A stretch of DNA of 64,000 nt from positions 1 through 64,000 of the forward strand of contig CAYHHI010000001.1 in the NCBI GenBank assembly GCA_964356335.1. Direction: 5' to 3'. The first letter of the stretch is position 1. Every line of letters begins with the position of its first letter. Positions 10,078 through 17,489 of this stretch are shown here, piece by piece. This stretch comes from CAYHHI01 sp964356335 (GTDB taxonomy: Bacteria > Arandabacterota > Arandabacteria > Arandabacterales > Arandabacteraceae). A model generated the notes under the pieces. That model saw nothing but the letters and a program-made list of their open reading frames with translations. It did no database searches and was not told the origin of the DNA. The translations under genes and the position numbers were made by a program.

Positions 10078-11499
10078 ATGCACAGAATCCTGAAATCTGT
10101 TGAACCGACCATTTTCCGCGGCTATGACATCAGAGGGATCGTCGATAAGGACTTGAACCCGGATGTCTACTACACTCTGGGAAGAGCCTATGCCACTTTC
10201 CTGTCTCAAAGAAGAGTTGGACAATGCACAGTTGGGCGTGACAATCGTCTTTCAAGCGCAGAGTACAGTCAAGCCTTCATCAGGGGACTGAATGAGGGCG
10301 GGATTGACACCATCGATCTGGGTATGTGTCTTACCCAGATGGTTTATTTCTCCTCCTATGAGTTCAAGACCAAGGGCAGTGCAATGATCACTGCTTCCCA
10401 CAATTCCGGGGAGTTCAACGGGTTGAAGCTGGGTGTAGGTTATTCCGACACCATGATCACTGAAGAGATCCAGGAAATGAAAGCCTTGGTGGAGAAGGGT
10501 CAATTGAGCGAAGGCAGCGGAAAGCACAAAGAGCATGACATCTTCCCAGCTTACCAGAGTGAAATACTCAAGTACTTCAACCTGAGAAAGAAATGGAAGG
10601 TTCTCGTGGACGGGTGCAATTCCGTCTCGGGTACGTTCTATCCTAAAATATTCGAGGCAGCAGGTATCGACGTGATAAAGCAGAACTGTGACCAAGATGG
10701 AACTTTCCCCTTGGGTGTTCCGGATCCCACAGACGTGAAGGTGCTCGAACGAGTTGCTGAAGGTACCTGTAAGCATGCCGCTGATCTGGGCTTTGCCTAC
10801 GACGCTGACGGCGATAGGATGGCCGTGGTGGATGAAAGAGGCCAAGTGCTGTGGATGGACAGCATCGTGTCGCTCTTTGCTCAAGATGTGCTTGAGTTCA
10901 TCCCGGGCGCGCCCATAGTATACAATGTCCTCTGCTCAAAACAGGTCACAGAGACAGTCCAAAGGGCCGGAGGCAAATCAGTCATCTGGAAAACCGGGCA
11001 TTCTTTCATAAAGGCAAAGATTAAAGAGGCAAGATCTCCTTTTGGCGGAGAGCTTTCAGGCCACATCTTCTTCATGGACAATTTTTATGGCCACGATGAC
11101 GGAGCTTATGCGAGTCTCAGGCTACTGCAATTCCTGGAACGCAAGGGGGTTAAGCTAAGCCAAGCTGTTGAGAAACTGCCACACTTCATCAGCAGTCCGG
11201 AAGTGAAGCTGGGAATGCCGGATGACCTCAAGTTTCAATTGATAGATGATCAGATTGCCGGTGAGTTCAAGCAGCTATGGCCTAAAGCTACACTCACGGC
11301 TATAGACGGTATCCGAGTGGATACTGAGGATGAGATGGCAGTGGTTCGGGCGTCGCAAAACGGCCCATATATAACGATACGATTCGAGGGAAGGACTCAG
11401 GAGCAATATGACGCAATGAGGACTACCCTACGGAACCTCCTCCGCAGGTACAGGGAGATAGACTGGTCTGTGGGTGTAAACACCTCAGCACTTGACTGA
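10078..11499 (+). CDS. manB: phosphomannomutase/phosphoglucomutase (alpha-D-phosphohexomutase)
   Basis: Interconverts hexose 6-phosphate and 1-phosphate (mannose and/or glucose), supplying sugar nucleotides for glycans. The 473-residue length is typical. Visible motifs are the catalytic phosphoserine loop TASHN (residues 105-109), the metal-binding DADGDR (242-247), the sugar-specificity loop GGELSGH (323-329) and a C-terminal phosphate-binding stretch (RASQNGPYITIRFEG). I chose ATG 10078 because GAGGGGGA stands five bases upstream; a TTG at 10060 is the longer alternative. It is followed after 28 bp by the deoxyhypusine-synthase-like gene. The sugar specificity cannot be read from sequence. 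Confidence 0.93.
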   Translation: MHRILKSVEPTIFRGYDIRGIVDKDLNPDVYYTLGRAYATFLSQRRVGQCTVGRDNRLSSAEYSQAFIRGLNEGGIDTIDLGMCLTQMVYFSSYEFKTKGSAMITASHNSGEFNGLKLGVGYSDTMITEEIQEMKALVEKGQLSEGSGKHKEHDIFPAYQSEILKYFNLRKKWKVLVDGCNSVSGTFYPKIFEAAGIDVIKQNCDQDGTFPLGVPDPTDVKVLERVAEGTCKHAADLGFAYDADGDRMAVVDERGQVLWMDSIVSLFAQDVLEFIPGAPIVYNVLCSKQVTETVQRAGGKSVIWKTGHSFIKAKIKEARSPFGGELSGHIFFMDNFYGHDDGAYASLRLLQFLERKGVKLSQAVEKLPHFISSPEVKLGMPDDLKFQLIDDQIAGEFKQLWPKATLTAIDGIRVDTEDEMAVVRASQNGPYITIRFEGRTQEQYDAMRTTLRNLLRRYREIDWSVGVNTSALD

Positions 11500-11527
11500 T
11501 CTTCGCATATCTTAAGGAGCCCTCAGC

Positions 11528-12778
11528 ATGAAAAACCGTCAGCGGAACAACTTCCCAAGGAAGAGAGACTCTGCAGGGAAGAAGGACTCTCCTAGGAAGA
11601 GCGGGAAGAGCACCTACCTGGGTGGGAAGAGGATTACGCCGGAGCCCATCACCAGCAAGTACACCGTCACGGACCTCATTGAGAAGACCTTTAACGCCTA
11701 TAACGCGGGGCGGGTCAAGGACGCCTGCAAGCTCCTGGTGCGCAAGTACGCGCAGCCAGACGTCACCACCGGGATGAGCCTGGCCGGAGCGTTGACGCCG
11801 GCGGGGATGCAGTCCTCAATCATCGCCCTCATGGAGCACGGCTTCATTGACTGGATCGTCGCCACCGGTGCCAACATGTATCACGACATGCACTATGCCT
11901 TCGACCTGCCGCTCTATGAGGGCACGCCCAACGTGGATGACTGCGCTCTCAAGAAGGCCGGGGTCACCAGGATCTACGACGTGCTCTTCGATTATGAGGA
12001 TGTCTTGATGGAGACGGACCGACGGCTGCGGAAGATGCTGGCCGGGCGCGAGTTCCAGAGGGAGATGGGCACGCAGGAGTTCTATCACATCTTGGGACAG
12101 ATGCTGGACAAATGCGAGCGGACCAACAGGACCGGCCGGGTCAGCATACTGGCCGCCGCCTACCGCAATGGGATCCCAGTCCTCACCTCATCGCCGGGGG
12201 ACAGTACGATCGGCATGAACGTGGCGGGGCTGGAACTCCTGAGTGACAGATTCAAGCTCAAGATCAATCCCAGTATCGACGTCAACGAGTCCACCGCGAT
12301 CATCCTCAGCGCCAAGAAGTACGAGAAGGGTAAGACCGGGGTAATCCTCGTGGGTGGCGGCTCGCCGAAGAACTTCATGCTGCAGACGGAGCCGCAGATC
12401 CAGGAGATCTTGCGGATCAAGGAGGCAGGCCAAGATTATTTCATTCAGATAACCGACGCCAGAGTCGATACCGGTGGCCTCTCAGGCGCCACCCCCAAGG
12501 AGGCGGTGACCTGGGGCAAGATCAGGCCGGATGGCGTCAAGTCAAGCGTCATCGTCTATGCCGACTGCACCATAGCCCTGCCCTTGATCACGGCCTATGT
12601 GTTACAGAACACTAGACCTAAGAAGCTCAAACGGCTCTACGATAGGCGGGCCGAGCTCTTCGCCAGACTACGTGCGTCCTACCTTAGGAACTTCCGGCAG
12701 AGCGCGCCCAAGGAGATGAGAGAGTTGGAGAGGCTGCTTGGCGGCAAGGAGACTGGCAAGAAGCGCCCGAGGAGATGA
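11528..12778 (+). CDS. deoxyhypusine synthase-like protein (probable polyamine aminobutyltransferase)
   Basis: A 416-residue member of the deoxyhypusine synthase family. The NAD-binding core and the active-site strand are clear: PKEAVTWGKIRPDG contains the lysine (K331) that forms the enzyme-substrate imine in human DHS (EAVSWGKI). Bacteria lack the eIF5A substrate, so the enzyme more likely transfers an aminobutyl group to a small amine (for example homospermidine formation); that is inference. Residues 1-45 are a Lys/Arg/Ser-rich extension not typical of the family. The start has AAGGAG nine bases upstream. The gene is followed at once by an ornithine decarboxylase homologue, which would supply putrescine. 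Its last codons overlap a diverged 59-bp duplication. Confidence 0.9.
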   Translation: MKNRQRNNFPRKRDSAGKKDSPRKSGKSTYLGGKRITPEPITSKYTVTDLIEKTFNAYNAGRVKDACKLLVRKYAQPDVTTGMSLAGALTPAGMQSSIIALMEHGFIDWIVATGANMYHDMHYAFDLPLYEGTPNVDDCALKKAGVTRIYDVLFDYEDVLMETDRRLRKMLAGREFQREMGTQEFYHILGQMLDKCERTNRTGRVSILAAAYRNGIPVLTSSPGDSTIGMNVAGLELLSDRFKLKINPSIDVNESTAIILSAKKYEKGKTGVILVGGGSPKNFMLQTEPQIQEILRIKEAGQDYFIQITDARVDTGGLSGATPKEAVTWGKIRPDGVKSSVIVYADCTIALPLITAYVLQNTRPKKLKRLYDRRAELFARLRASYLRNFRQSAPKEMRELERLLGGKETGKKRPRR

Positions 12779-12815
12779 GGGAGCTGGGGGATCTGCTTGC
12801 CGACAATGAGTAAGA
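12705..12815 (+). repeat. diverged 59-bp direct duplication at the 3' end of the DHS-like gene
   Basis: The stretch encoding APKEMRELERLLGGKE (from about 12705) recurs 59 bp downstream as APEEMRELGDLLADNE followed by a stop. Because 59 is not a multiple of three, the second copy is read in another frame, and the present gene ends in GKKRPRR. The duplicate lies between the DHS-like and decarboxylase genes. Confidence 0.7.
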
Positions 12816-14116
12816 GGATGAGAGTGACGGCGACAAAGAGTGCGACGGTGCGTACGACAAGGCATGAGAAGGCCGTGAACGGGAAAACGAATAGGACAAT
12901 GACCAAGAGAGCGAACAGGAAGATAAGTAAGAAGATAGTGAATCGCAAAATGAGCAAGAGTGCGCTGCTGGCGCTGGTCGAGGAGCACGGTACCCCGCTC
13001 TTGATCATCGACCACGAGGTGATCAGGCGCAACTACCGGCGTTTCAAGAAGCACCTGCCGCGGGTGCAGTGCTACTACGCTGTCAAGGCCAACTCCGATC
13101 CGGAGATCATCAAGACGCTCTTCGACGAGGGCGCCAGCTTCGACGTCGCCTCCTTCCCGGAATTTAAGGAGGTGCATAAGCACGTCGCGGGCTGGCCGGA
13201 CAAGAAGCGCTTCAGCTACATCTGGGACAAGATCATCTTCTCCAACACCATCAAAGACGTCGAGACGCTGCAGCGCCTCAGACCCTATCGGCCGCTGGTG
13301 GCCTTCGACAGCGAGGACGAGATGAGGAAGATCAGACGCCACTGCGATACGGCCGGGCTGATCCTGCGCTTGACAGTCTCCGACACCGGCTCCGTCGTGG
13401 AGATGAATACCAAGTTCGGGGTGGCACCAGCCGAGGCCAACGACCTCGTCGAGAAGGCTTACGCCTTGGGGCTAACCGTGGAGGGCCTGAGTTTCCACGT
13501 CGGCAGCCAGTGCACGAATTTCGACAACTACATTGAAGCTCTGCATACCGCGTACGAGATCTTCAGCGTCGCCAACCGGAAGCGCAGCGGGGCCGAGAAG
13601 AAGCTCAACCTGATCAATCTGGGGGGCGGCTTCCCCGCGCCCTATGACAAGGGCGTGCCGAGGTTCGAGGGGTTGGCCAGGCTCATTAACTCCGAGATCG
13701 GCCGCCTCTTCCCGGAGAAGACGACCGAGGTGCTGGCCGAGCCGGGCCGTTTCATCGTTGCCACGGCAGGAACGCTCGTCTCGAAGATCATAGGCAGGAC
13801 GCGGCGTGATGGGAAACGCTTCTATCACATCAACGACGGCCTCTACCACGATTTCTCCGGTGTGGTCTTCGATCATTGGACGCCCAACTTCCAGGCCTTC
13901 AAGAAGGGGCGGCGGGAGATCTGCGCGGTGGTGGGCCCGACCTGCGACAGCTTCGACAAGGTATCGCTGGCCGAGAACCTGCCGGCCAATCTGGAATACG
14001 GTGACTTGCTATACACTTTGAATATCGGCGCTTATAGTTGTGTGTCAGCGACGCACTTCAACGGCTTCCCGCCGGCGAAGGTCGTCCATATTAATACGGG
14101 TCGTCAACCTCGATAG
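12797..14116 (+). CDS. ornithine decarboxylase-like, PLP-dependent fold-III decarboxylase
   Basis: Alanine-racemase-fold decarboxylase of the eukaryotic-type ornithine/diaminopimelate group; the expected product is putrescine. Motifs: YYAVKANS with the PLP lysine (K97), HVGSQ, GGGFPAPY for phosphate binding, EPGRF, GPTCDSFDKV carrying the catalytic Cys/Asp pair of the partner subunit, and a C-terminal AYSCVSATHFNGF. The homologous region begins at ATG 12950 (MSKSALLAL). The upstream 51 codons are Lys/Arg/Thr-rich with AT-richer third positions. TTG 12797 has a GGGGGA before it, whereas 12950 has no ribosome site, so both starts stay open. Its neighbour suggests a putrescine-to-homospermidine or spermidine route. 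Ornithine rather than lysine or arginine as substrate is inferred. Confidence 0.88.
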   Translation: MPTMSKRMRVTATKSATVRTTRHEKAVNGKTNRTMTKRANRKISKKIVNRKMSKSALLALVEEHGTPLLIIDHEVIRRNYRRFKKHLPRVQCYYAVKANSDPEIIKTLFDEGASFDVASFPEFKEVHKHVAGWPDKKRFSYIWDKIIFSNTIKDVETLQRLRPYRPLVAFDSEDEMRKIRRHCDTAGLILRLTVSDTGSVVEMNTKFGVAPAEANDLVEKAYALGLTVEGLSFHVGSQCTNFDNYIEALHTAYEIFSVANRKRSGAEKKLNLINLGGGFPAPYDKGVPRFEGLARLINSEIGRLFPEKTTEVLAEPGRFIVATAGTLVSKIIGRTRRDGKRFYHINDGLYHDFSGVVFDHWTPNFQAFKKGRREICAVVGPTCDSFDKVSLAENLPANLEYGDLLYTLNIGAYSCVSATHFNGFPPAKVVHINTGRQPR

Positions 14117-14196
14117 TGGGCATCCTTGCCAATAGCGGCGGATAGTCCAATAATCTTGTTTAGACTACGCCCTATCCATCCGCCCCCGGTGCCAGG

Positions 14197-14601
14197 CTAT
14201 TTGATCTTTCGCTTGACCAGCCCGACGATCTTCTTGGCCCACGCGAGCGCCTCCCGCGCCTCGTCGGGATCATCGTAGTACCTGGCCGGAACCTCACCGG
14301 GCAGACCATTGGGATACCGAGTAGGGATGTAGTAGTCGTCCAGACGCTTTGCGCCCTTGACGGTCTTGAAGGCTGCGTCGAGGGATGCCGCCAGCTTCAC
14401 AAGATGTGCGACTGAGTGGGAGAAAACCGGTTCGTCCTCTCTGAGATAGATAAACGCCTTCAATGCTTTTTCCGCGCTTTGCTGACAGAGGTACAAAGAC
14501 AGATAGTAACGCCTCATCTTCATGAGGCGCGAAGCATCTTTCAATTCCTCTTCAGCCTGGTCAAGCCACCTTACAGCCTCACCCTTGGGGTCGTTTTTCA
14601 T
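14197..14601 (-). CDS. HEPN-domain protein (toxin of HEPN/MNT pair)
   Basis: A 134-residue all-helical HEPN protein, with the family's 'W...AEEELKDASRLM' start and 'CQQSAEKALKAFI' helix. HEPN toxins are metal-independent RNases, usually with an R-x4-6-H site; here the nearest arrangement is R-E-D-E-P-V-F-S-H (seven residues between), so activity is uncertain. The start overlaps the upstream nucleotidyltransferase gene by 23 bp, the standard two-gene operon of HEPN/MNT toxin-antitoxin modules. Confidence 0.88.
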   Translation of the reverse strand: MKNDPKGEAVRWLDQAEEELKDASRLMKMRRYYLSLYLCQQSAEKALKAFIYLREDEPVFSHSVAHLVKLAASLDAAFKTVKGAKRLDDYYIPTRYPNGLPGEVPARYYDDPDEAREALAWAKKIVGLVKRKIK

Positions 14602-14947
14602 ATATCACCCTCCCGGTCTTCAGCGCATGCCTCAGGAACCTGCTAATAGGAACGGCCTTCTCGAGCTCTCGAGGGGTGTAAGCCAGGATGTCACAATCAA
14701 CGTCCCGCTCGACTCCATCATAAATCGCCTTCATCCATTGCTTGCCGCTTCGGGTAGCAGGCATGATGCTTATGATGTCCAAGTCGCTGGTGCTCCTCAC
14801 GCAGCCTCCCGCGAGTGATCCAAAGACGATAATCTTGAGCGCGCCCATCTTCTCGAGCTGCTTCCTTATCGCCTCGAGATTGCGCTCGAGCAGCCTCTTT
14901 CGCTTGGCTTTGCGAGCCCTTATATCTCTCAACGTCAGCATCGTCAT
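14579..14947 (-). CDS. MNT-type nucleotidyltransferase (antitoxin of HEPN/MNT pair)
   Basis: Minimal nucleotidyltransferase of 122 residues. The signature GS-x10-DxD is intact: GSLAGG (from residue 43) and DLD (55-57). In the characterised MntA/HepT-type systems this protein AMPylates and silences the HEPN RNase. I placed the start at ATG 14947, preceded by GAAGGTG; a longer reading to 15034 lacks support. The N-terminal helix is very basic (RARKAKRKR). The pair faces away from the polyamine genes. Confidence 0.88.
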   Translation of the reverse strand: MTMLTLRDIRARKAKRKRLLERNLEAIRKQLEKMGALKIIVFGSLAGGCVRSTSDLDIISIMPATRSGKQWMKAIYDGVERDVDCDILAYTPRELEKAVPISRFLRHALKTGRVIYEKRPQG

Positions 14948-15368
14948 CAGGACACCTTCAGGAAAGTCTTGCCCAAGAGCCGATCGGCGCTTCGATTCGA
15001 AACCGGCACCTGCCGAAGCGGCCTGTTCGGGCACCTATCCGTGTTCGATGGTATCACATGGTATCACAAGGAGCAGGCACCTGCCACTGATTTCAATCGC
15101 CACCGGTCCCCGCAGTTCATCACGTTCGTGTGCATCCGTACGCGTGCGCACTGCCGGAATCTCGAACCGTGATGTACCAACTTACGGCAGGCGAGTGCCG
15201 TCTTCTGCTGGAAGCATCTTCTCCAAATGAGTGTGGCCCAGCGAATTCAGTATTGTGCCCCCCAATTCCAATTGTGTTATATTGAGGTGGTCTAGCTGGG
15301 CAGAGACGCTCGCTATCCGCAATCCTGTGATCGCTTTTTGGGACCGTGCCGGAAACGGAGGTGCACGC
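14948..15368. other. divergent intergenic region with short repeats
   Basis: About 420 bp between the toxin-antitoxin pair (-) and the DUF362 gene (+). It carries two perfect head-to-tail copies of TGGTATCACA (15049-15058, 15059-15068), flanked by two copies of GGCACCTGCC (15005-15014, 15076-15085). I see no gene. The 10-bp tandem period equals one helical turn and lies about 100 bp upstream of the antitoxin start, so it may be an operator. Confidence 0.45.
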
Positions 15369-17435
15369 ATGCGTCTCCACGACAGCCCCCAGAGCACTCC
15401 CCACCGGAAGCATGACGGTTCCCATCAATCCTGGGTGCGCAGGCTACTCGGACATCCCGTGATCGGCGCGATTCTAGCGCTCTGCTGGCTTGCAGTACGC
15501 AGCGGCACCAGACCCACGAGACTCGCTTACCCTTGCCAGAAGGCTGCGATATCGACGGCAGCGCTTGCCCTCGGCGCACCGCTCACAACTGCCTTGATCG
15601 CTTCAAGACACCGCTTGGCGTCATCCCTCAGGAAGCCCAAGACGGTGGCGGCTGCCGTGATGGTGCTGCTTATAGCAGCAGTAAGCACGAGCCAAATCCC
15701 CAAGGTCAGCGCCTACTTAGGCAGAGGCTTCTTCGCAGAGACCCATTCCGCGCGGGCATATCTCGGGCCGACGTTCGCTGCCTCGAGCTCTTATCGCGCC
15801 AGCCTCTATGACGCAACCAACTGCCAGGTTAAGCCCACCGGCGATCGCTTCATTGGGCTGGACAATCTGATCGCGCTGATGGGACGCCGGGGTCTCAAGC
15901 TATACAAGTCGAATACCCAGTCGCTGACAAGCGGGCCCGATGGAATCATCGCCGTGGACGATGTCGTCATCATCAAGATAAACTACCAGTGGGATCAGCG
16001 CGGCGGCACCAACGTGGACTTGCTGAGCGGCTTGATTCGCCGTATCGTCAACCACCCCGACACCTTCACCGGTGAGATCGTCGTGTGCGAAAACGGGCAG
16101 TTTGTAGCGGTCGCCAACTTCGATCGCGCCGAGAACAATGCCGAGGACCACGCTCGATCCCCTCACGACATCGTCGCTGCGTTTCAGGCTCTCGGATGGA
16201 ACATTTCCCATTACGACTGGACGCTGATCCGGGGCACTTCGGTCGGAGAGTACTCCGGCGGTGATACAGCCGACGGCTACGTGGTCTATCCTTACAATGC
16301 CCAGGTCGGCGGCCGCGTGTCATACCCGAAATTCCGGACTGCCGGCGGCACCTACATAAGCCTCAAATATGGCATTTGGAACCCCATTGCTCACACCTAC
16401 GACCGCGCGCACCTGAAGTTCATCAACCTGCCCGTGCTCAAGTCTCATGCCGCAGTCTACGGCGTAACCGCAAGCGTCAAGCACTACATGGGTGTCGTGA
16501 CCGGCCTGCTCAGCACCAATTCCCACAATGCGATTGCGACAGGTATCTTGGGTGCAGTAATCAGCGAGGTCGGCCTTGCCGACCTTAACATCATCGATGC
16601 CATTTACATAAACGCAGTCCCGACCTCCGGCCCGTCGACCAGCTACACGGGTGCAACTCGGAGGCGGGAACTCGTGGCCTGCCTTGATCCCGTTGCCGCC
16701 GACATCTGGTCGGTGAAGAATATCTTGATTCCTGCCTTCATCACCAACGGCTACTCGCCACCGTGGCCCACTCCCAGTGCCGACCCCGACGACCCTAACA
16801 GCACCTTCAGGCAATATCTGGACCACTCCATGTCCGAGATGCTTGCAGCCGGCGATACGGTGACTAACGACCTCACCCAGATCGATGCCTTCACAGGAAG
16901 CGGTAAGGCCGGCGACTTCGATGAAGATGCCGACATTGATTCACTAGATTACAACCGGTTTGTCGCGTGTTACACCGGTCCGGGCGGCGGACCCGTGGGG
17001 CCCGAGTGCGCCGCGGCCGATTTCGATGGTGATGGCGACGTAGACTGCAACGACTGGCTCGCCTTCCGGTTCGTGTGGACCGGTCCGGGCAACATACCGG
17101 CTTTCACCCTGTGTACAGCTGGAATTGACACCGGAGACCGGGACGGCACGTCGCGCTCTGCGTCGTCATTGGGCGAGACATCTCCCAATCCCATGAAGCA
17201 GAGCACGGTGATTCGCTTCAATCTCGGCAGGCCCGGCAGGGTCAAGCTCACGGTACTCGACATCCGCGGCCGTGTTGTCAGGACTCTCGTTGACGACACC
17301 AGAGCGGCCGGCGAGTACTCAGCTCCGTGGGATGCCAGGAACGACAGGGGCAAACCCGTTGTGAGCGGCGTCTACTTCTGCCGGCTGGAAGTGCCCGGAT
17401 TCGACGGCACCAAGAAGATCGTCGTCTCGGAATAG
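15369..17435 (+). CDS. secreted DUF362-domain protein with dockerin-like repeats and FlgD-like C-terminus
   Basis: 688 residues from ATG 15369 (GGAGGTG seven bases upstream; a longer in-frame reading to 15231 lacks a ribosome site). The N-terminal ~120 residues hold two hydrophobic segments, then a DUF362 region ('NLPVLKSHAAVYGVTASVKH', 'MGVV'). Next come two EF-hand-like calcium loops (GDFDEDADIDSLDYNRF and ADFDGDGDVDCNDWLAFR, about residues 520-575), as in dockerin type I, and a FlgD-like end (SGVYFCRLEVPGF...KKIVVSE). DUF362 proteins are poorly characterised; no reaction is claimed. The C-terminal module suggests export to the surface. Confidence 0.8.
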   Translation: MRLHDSPQSTPHRKHDGSHQSWVRRLLGHPVIGAILALCWLAVRSGTRPTRLAYPCQKAAISTAALALGAPLTTALIASRHRLASSLRKPKTVAAAVMVLLIAAVSTSQIPKVSAYLGRGFFAETHSARAYLGPTFAASSSYRASLYDATNCQVKPTGDRFIGLDNLIALMGRRGLKLYKSNTQSLTSGPDGIIAVDDVVIIKINYQWDQRGGTNVDLLSGLIRRIVNHPDTFTGEIVVCENGQFVAVANFDRAENNAEDHARSPHDIVAAFQALGWNISHYDWTLIRGTSVGEYSGGDTADGYVVYPYNAQVGGRVSYPKFRTAGGTYISLKYGIWNPIAHTYDRAHLKFINLPVLKSHAAVYGVTASVKHYMGVVTGLLSTNSHNAIATGILGAVISEVGLADLNIIDAIYINAVPTSGPSTSYTGATRRRELVACLDPVAADIWSVKNILIPAFITNGYSPPWPTPSADPDDPNSTFRQYLDHSMSEMLAAGDTVTNDLTQIDAFTGSGKAGDFDEDADIDSLDYNRFVACYTGPGGGPVGPECAAADFDGDGDVDCNDWLAFRFVWTGPGNIPAFTLCTAGIDTGDRDGTSRSASSLGETSPNPMKQSTVIRFNLGRPGRVKLTVLDIRGRVVRTLVDDTRAAGEYSAPWDARNDRGKPVVSGVYFCRLEVPGFDGTKKIVVSE

Positions 17436-17455
17436 TATAAGGATCACCCGTGCGG

Positions 17456-17461
17456 TATAAT
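17456..17461 (+). promoter_or_regulatory. possible -10 element of the helicase-nuclease operon
   Basis: A perfect TATAAT stands 29 bp before the helicase gene, but no good -35 hexamer lies at 16-18 bp, so this is a weak call. Confidence 0.35.
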
Positions 17462-17489
17462 TGCAGCCTGACACATTCGGGAGCTACCG

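Noticed and set aside
10252..10884. 210-codon minus-strand frame inside the phosphohexomutase gene
   Set aside because: Antisense to a gene with all catalytic motifs; composition is that of a mirror frame.
12668..13342. 224-codon minus-strand frame across the DHS-like/decarboxylase junction
   Set aside because: Antisense to two recognised enzymes; no motif support.
14130..14190. Possible bidirectional terminator between convergent genes (GGCGGATAG ... CTATCCATCCGCC)
   Set aside because: The arms are interrupted by extra bases and the loop is long; too weak to call.
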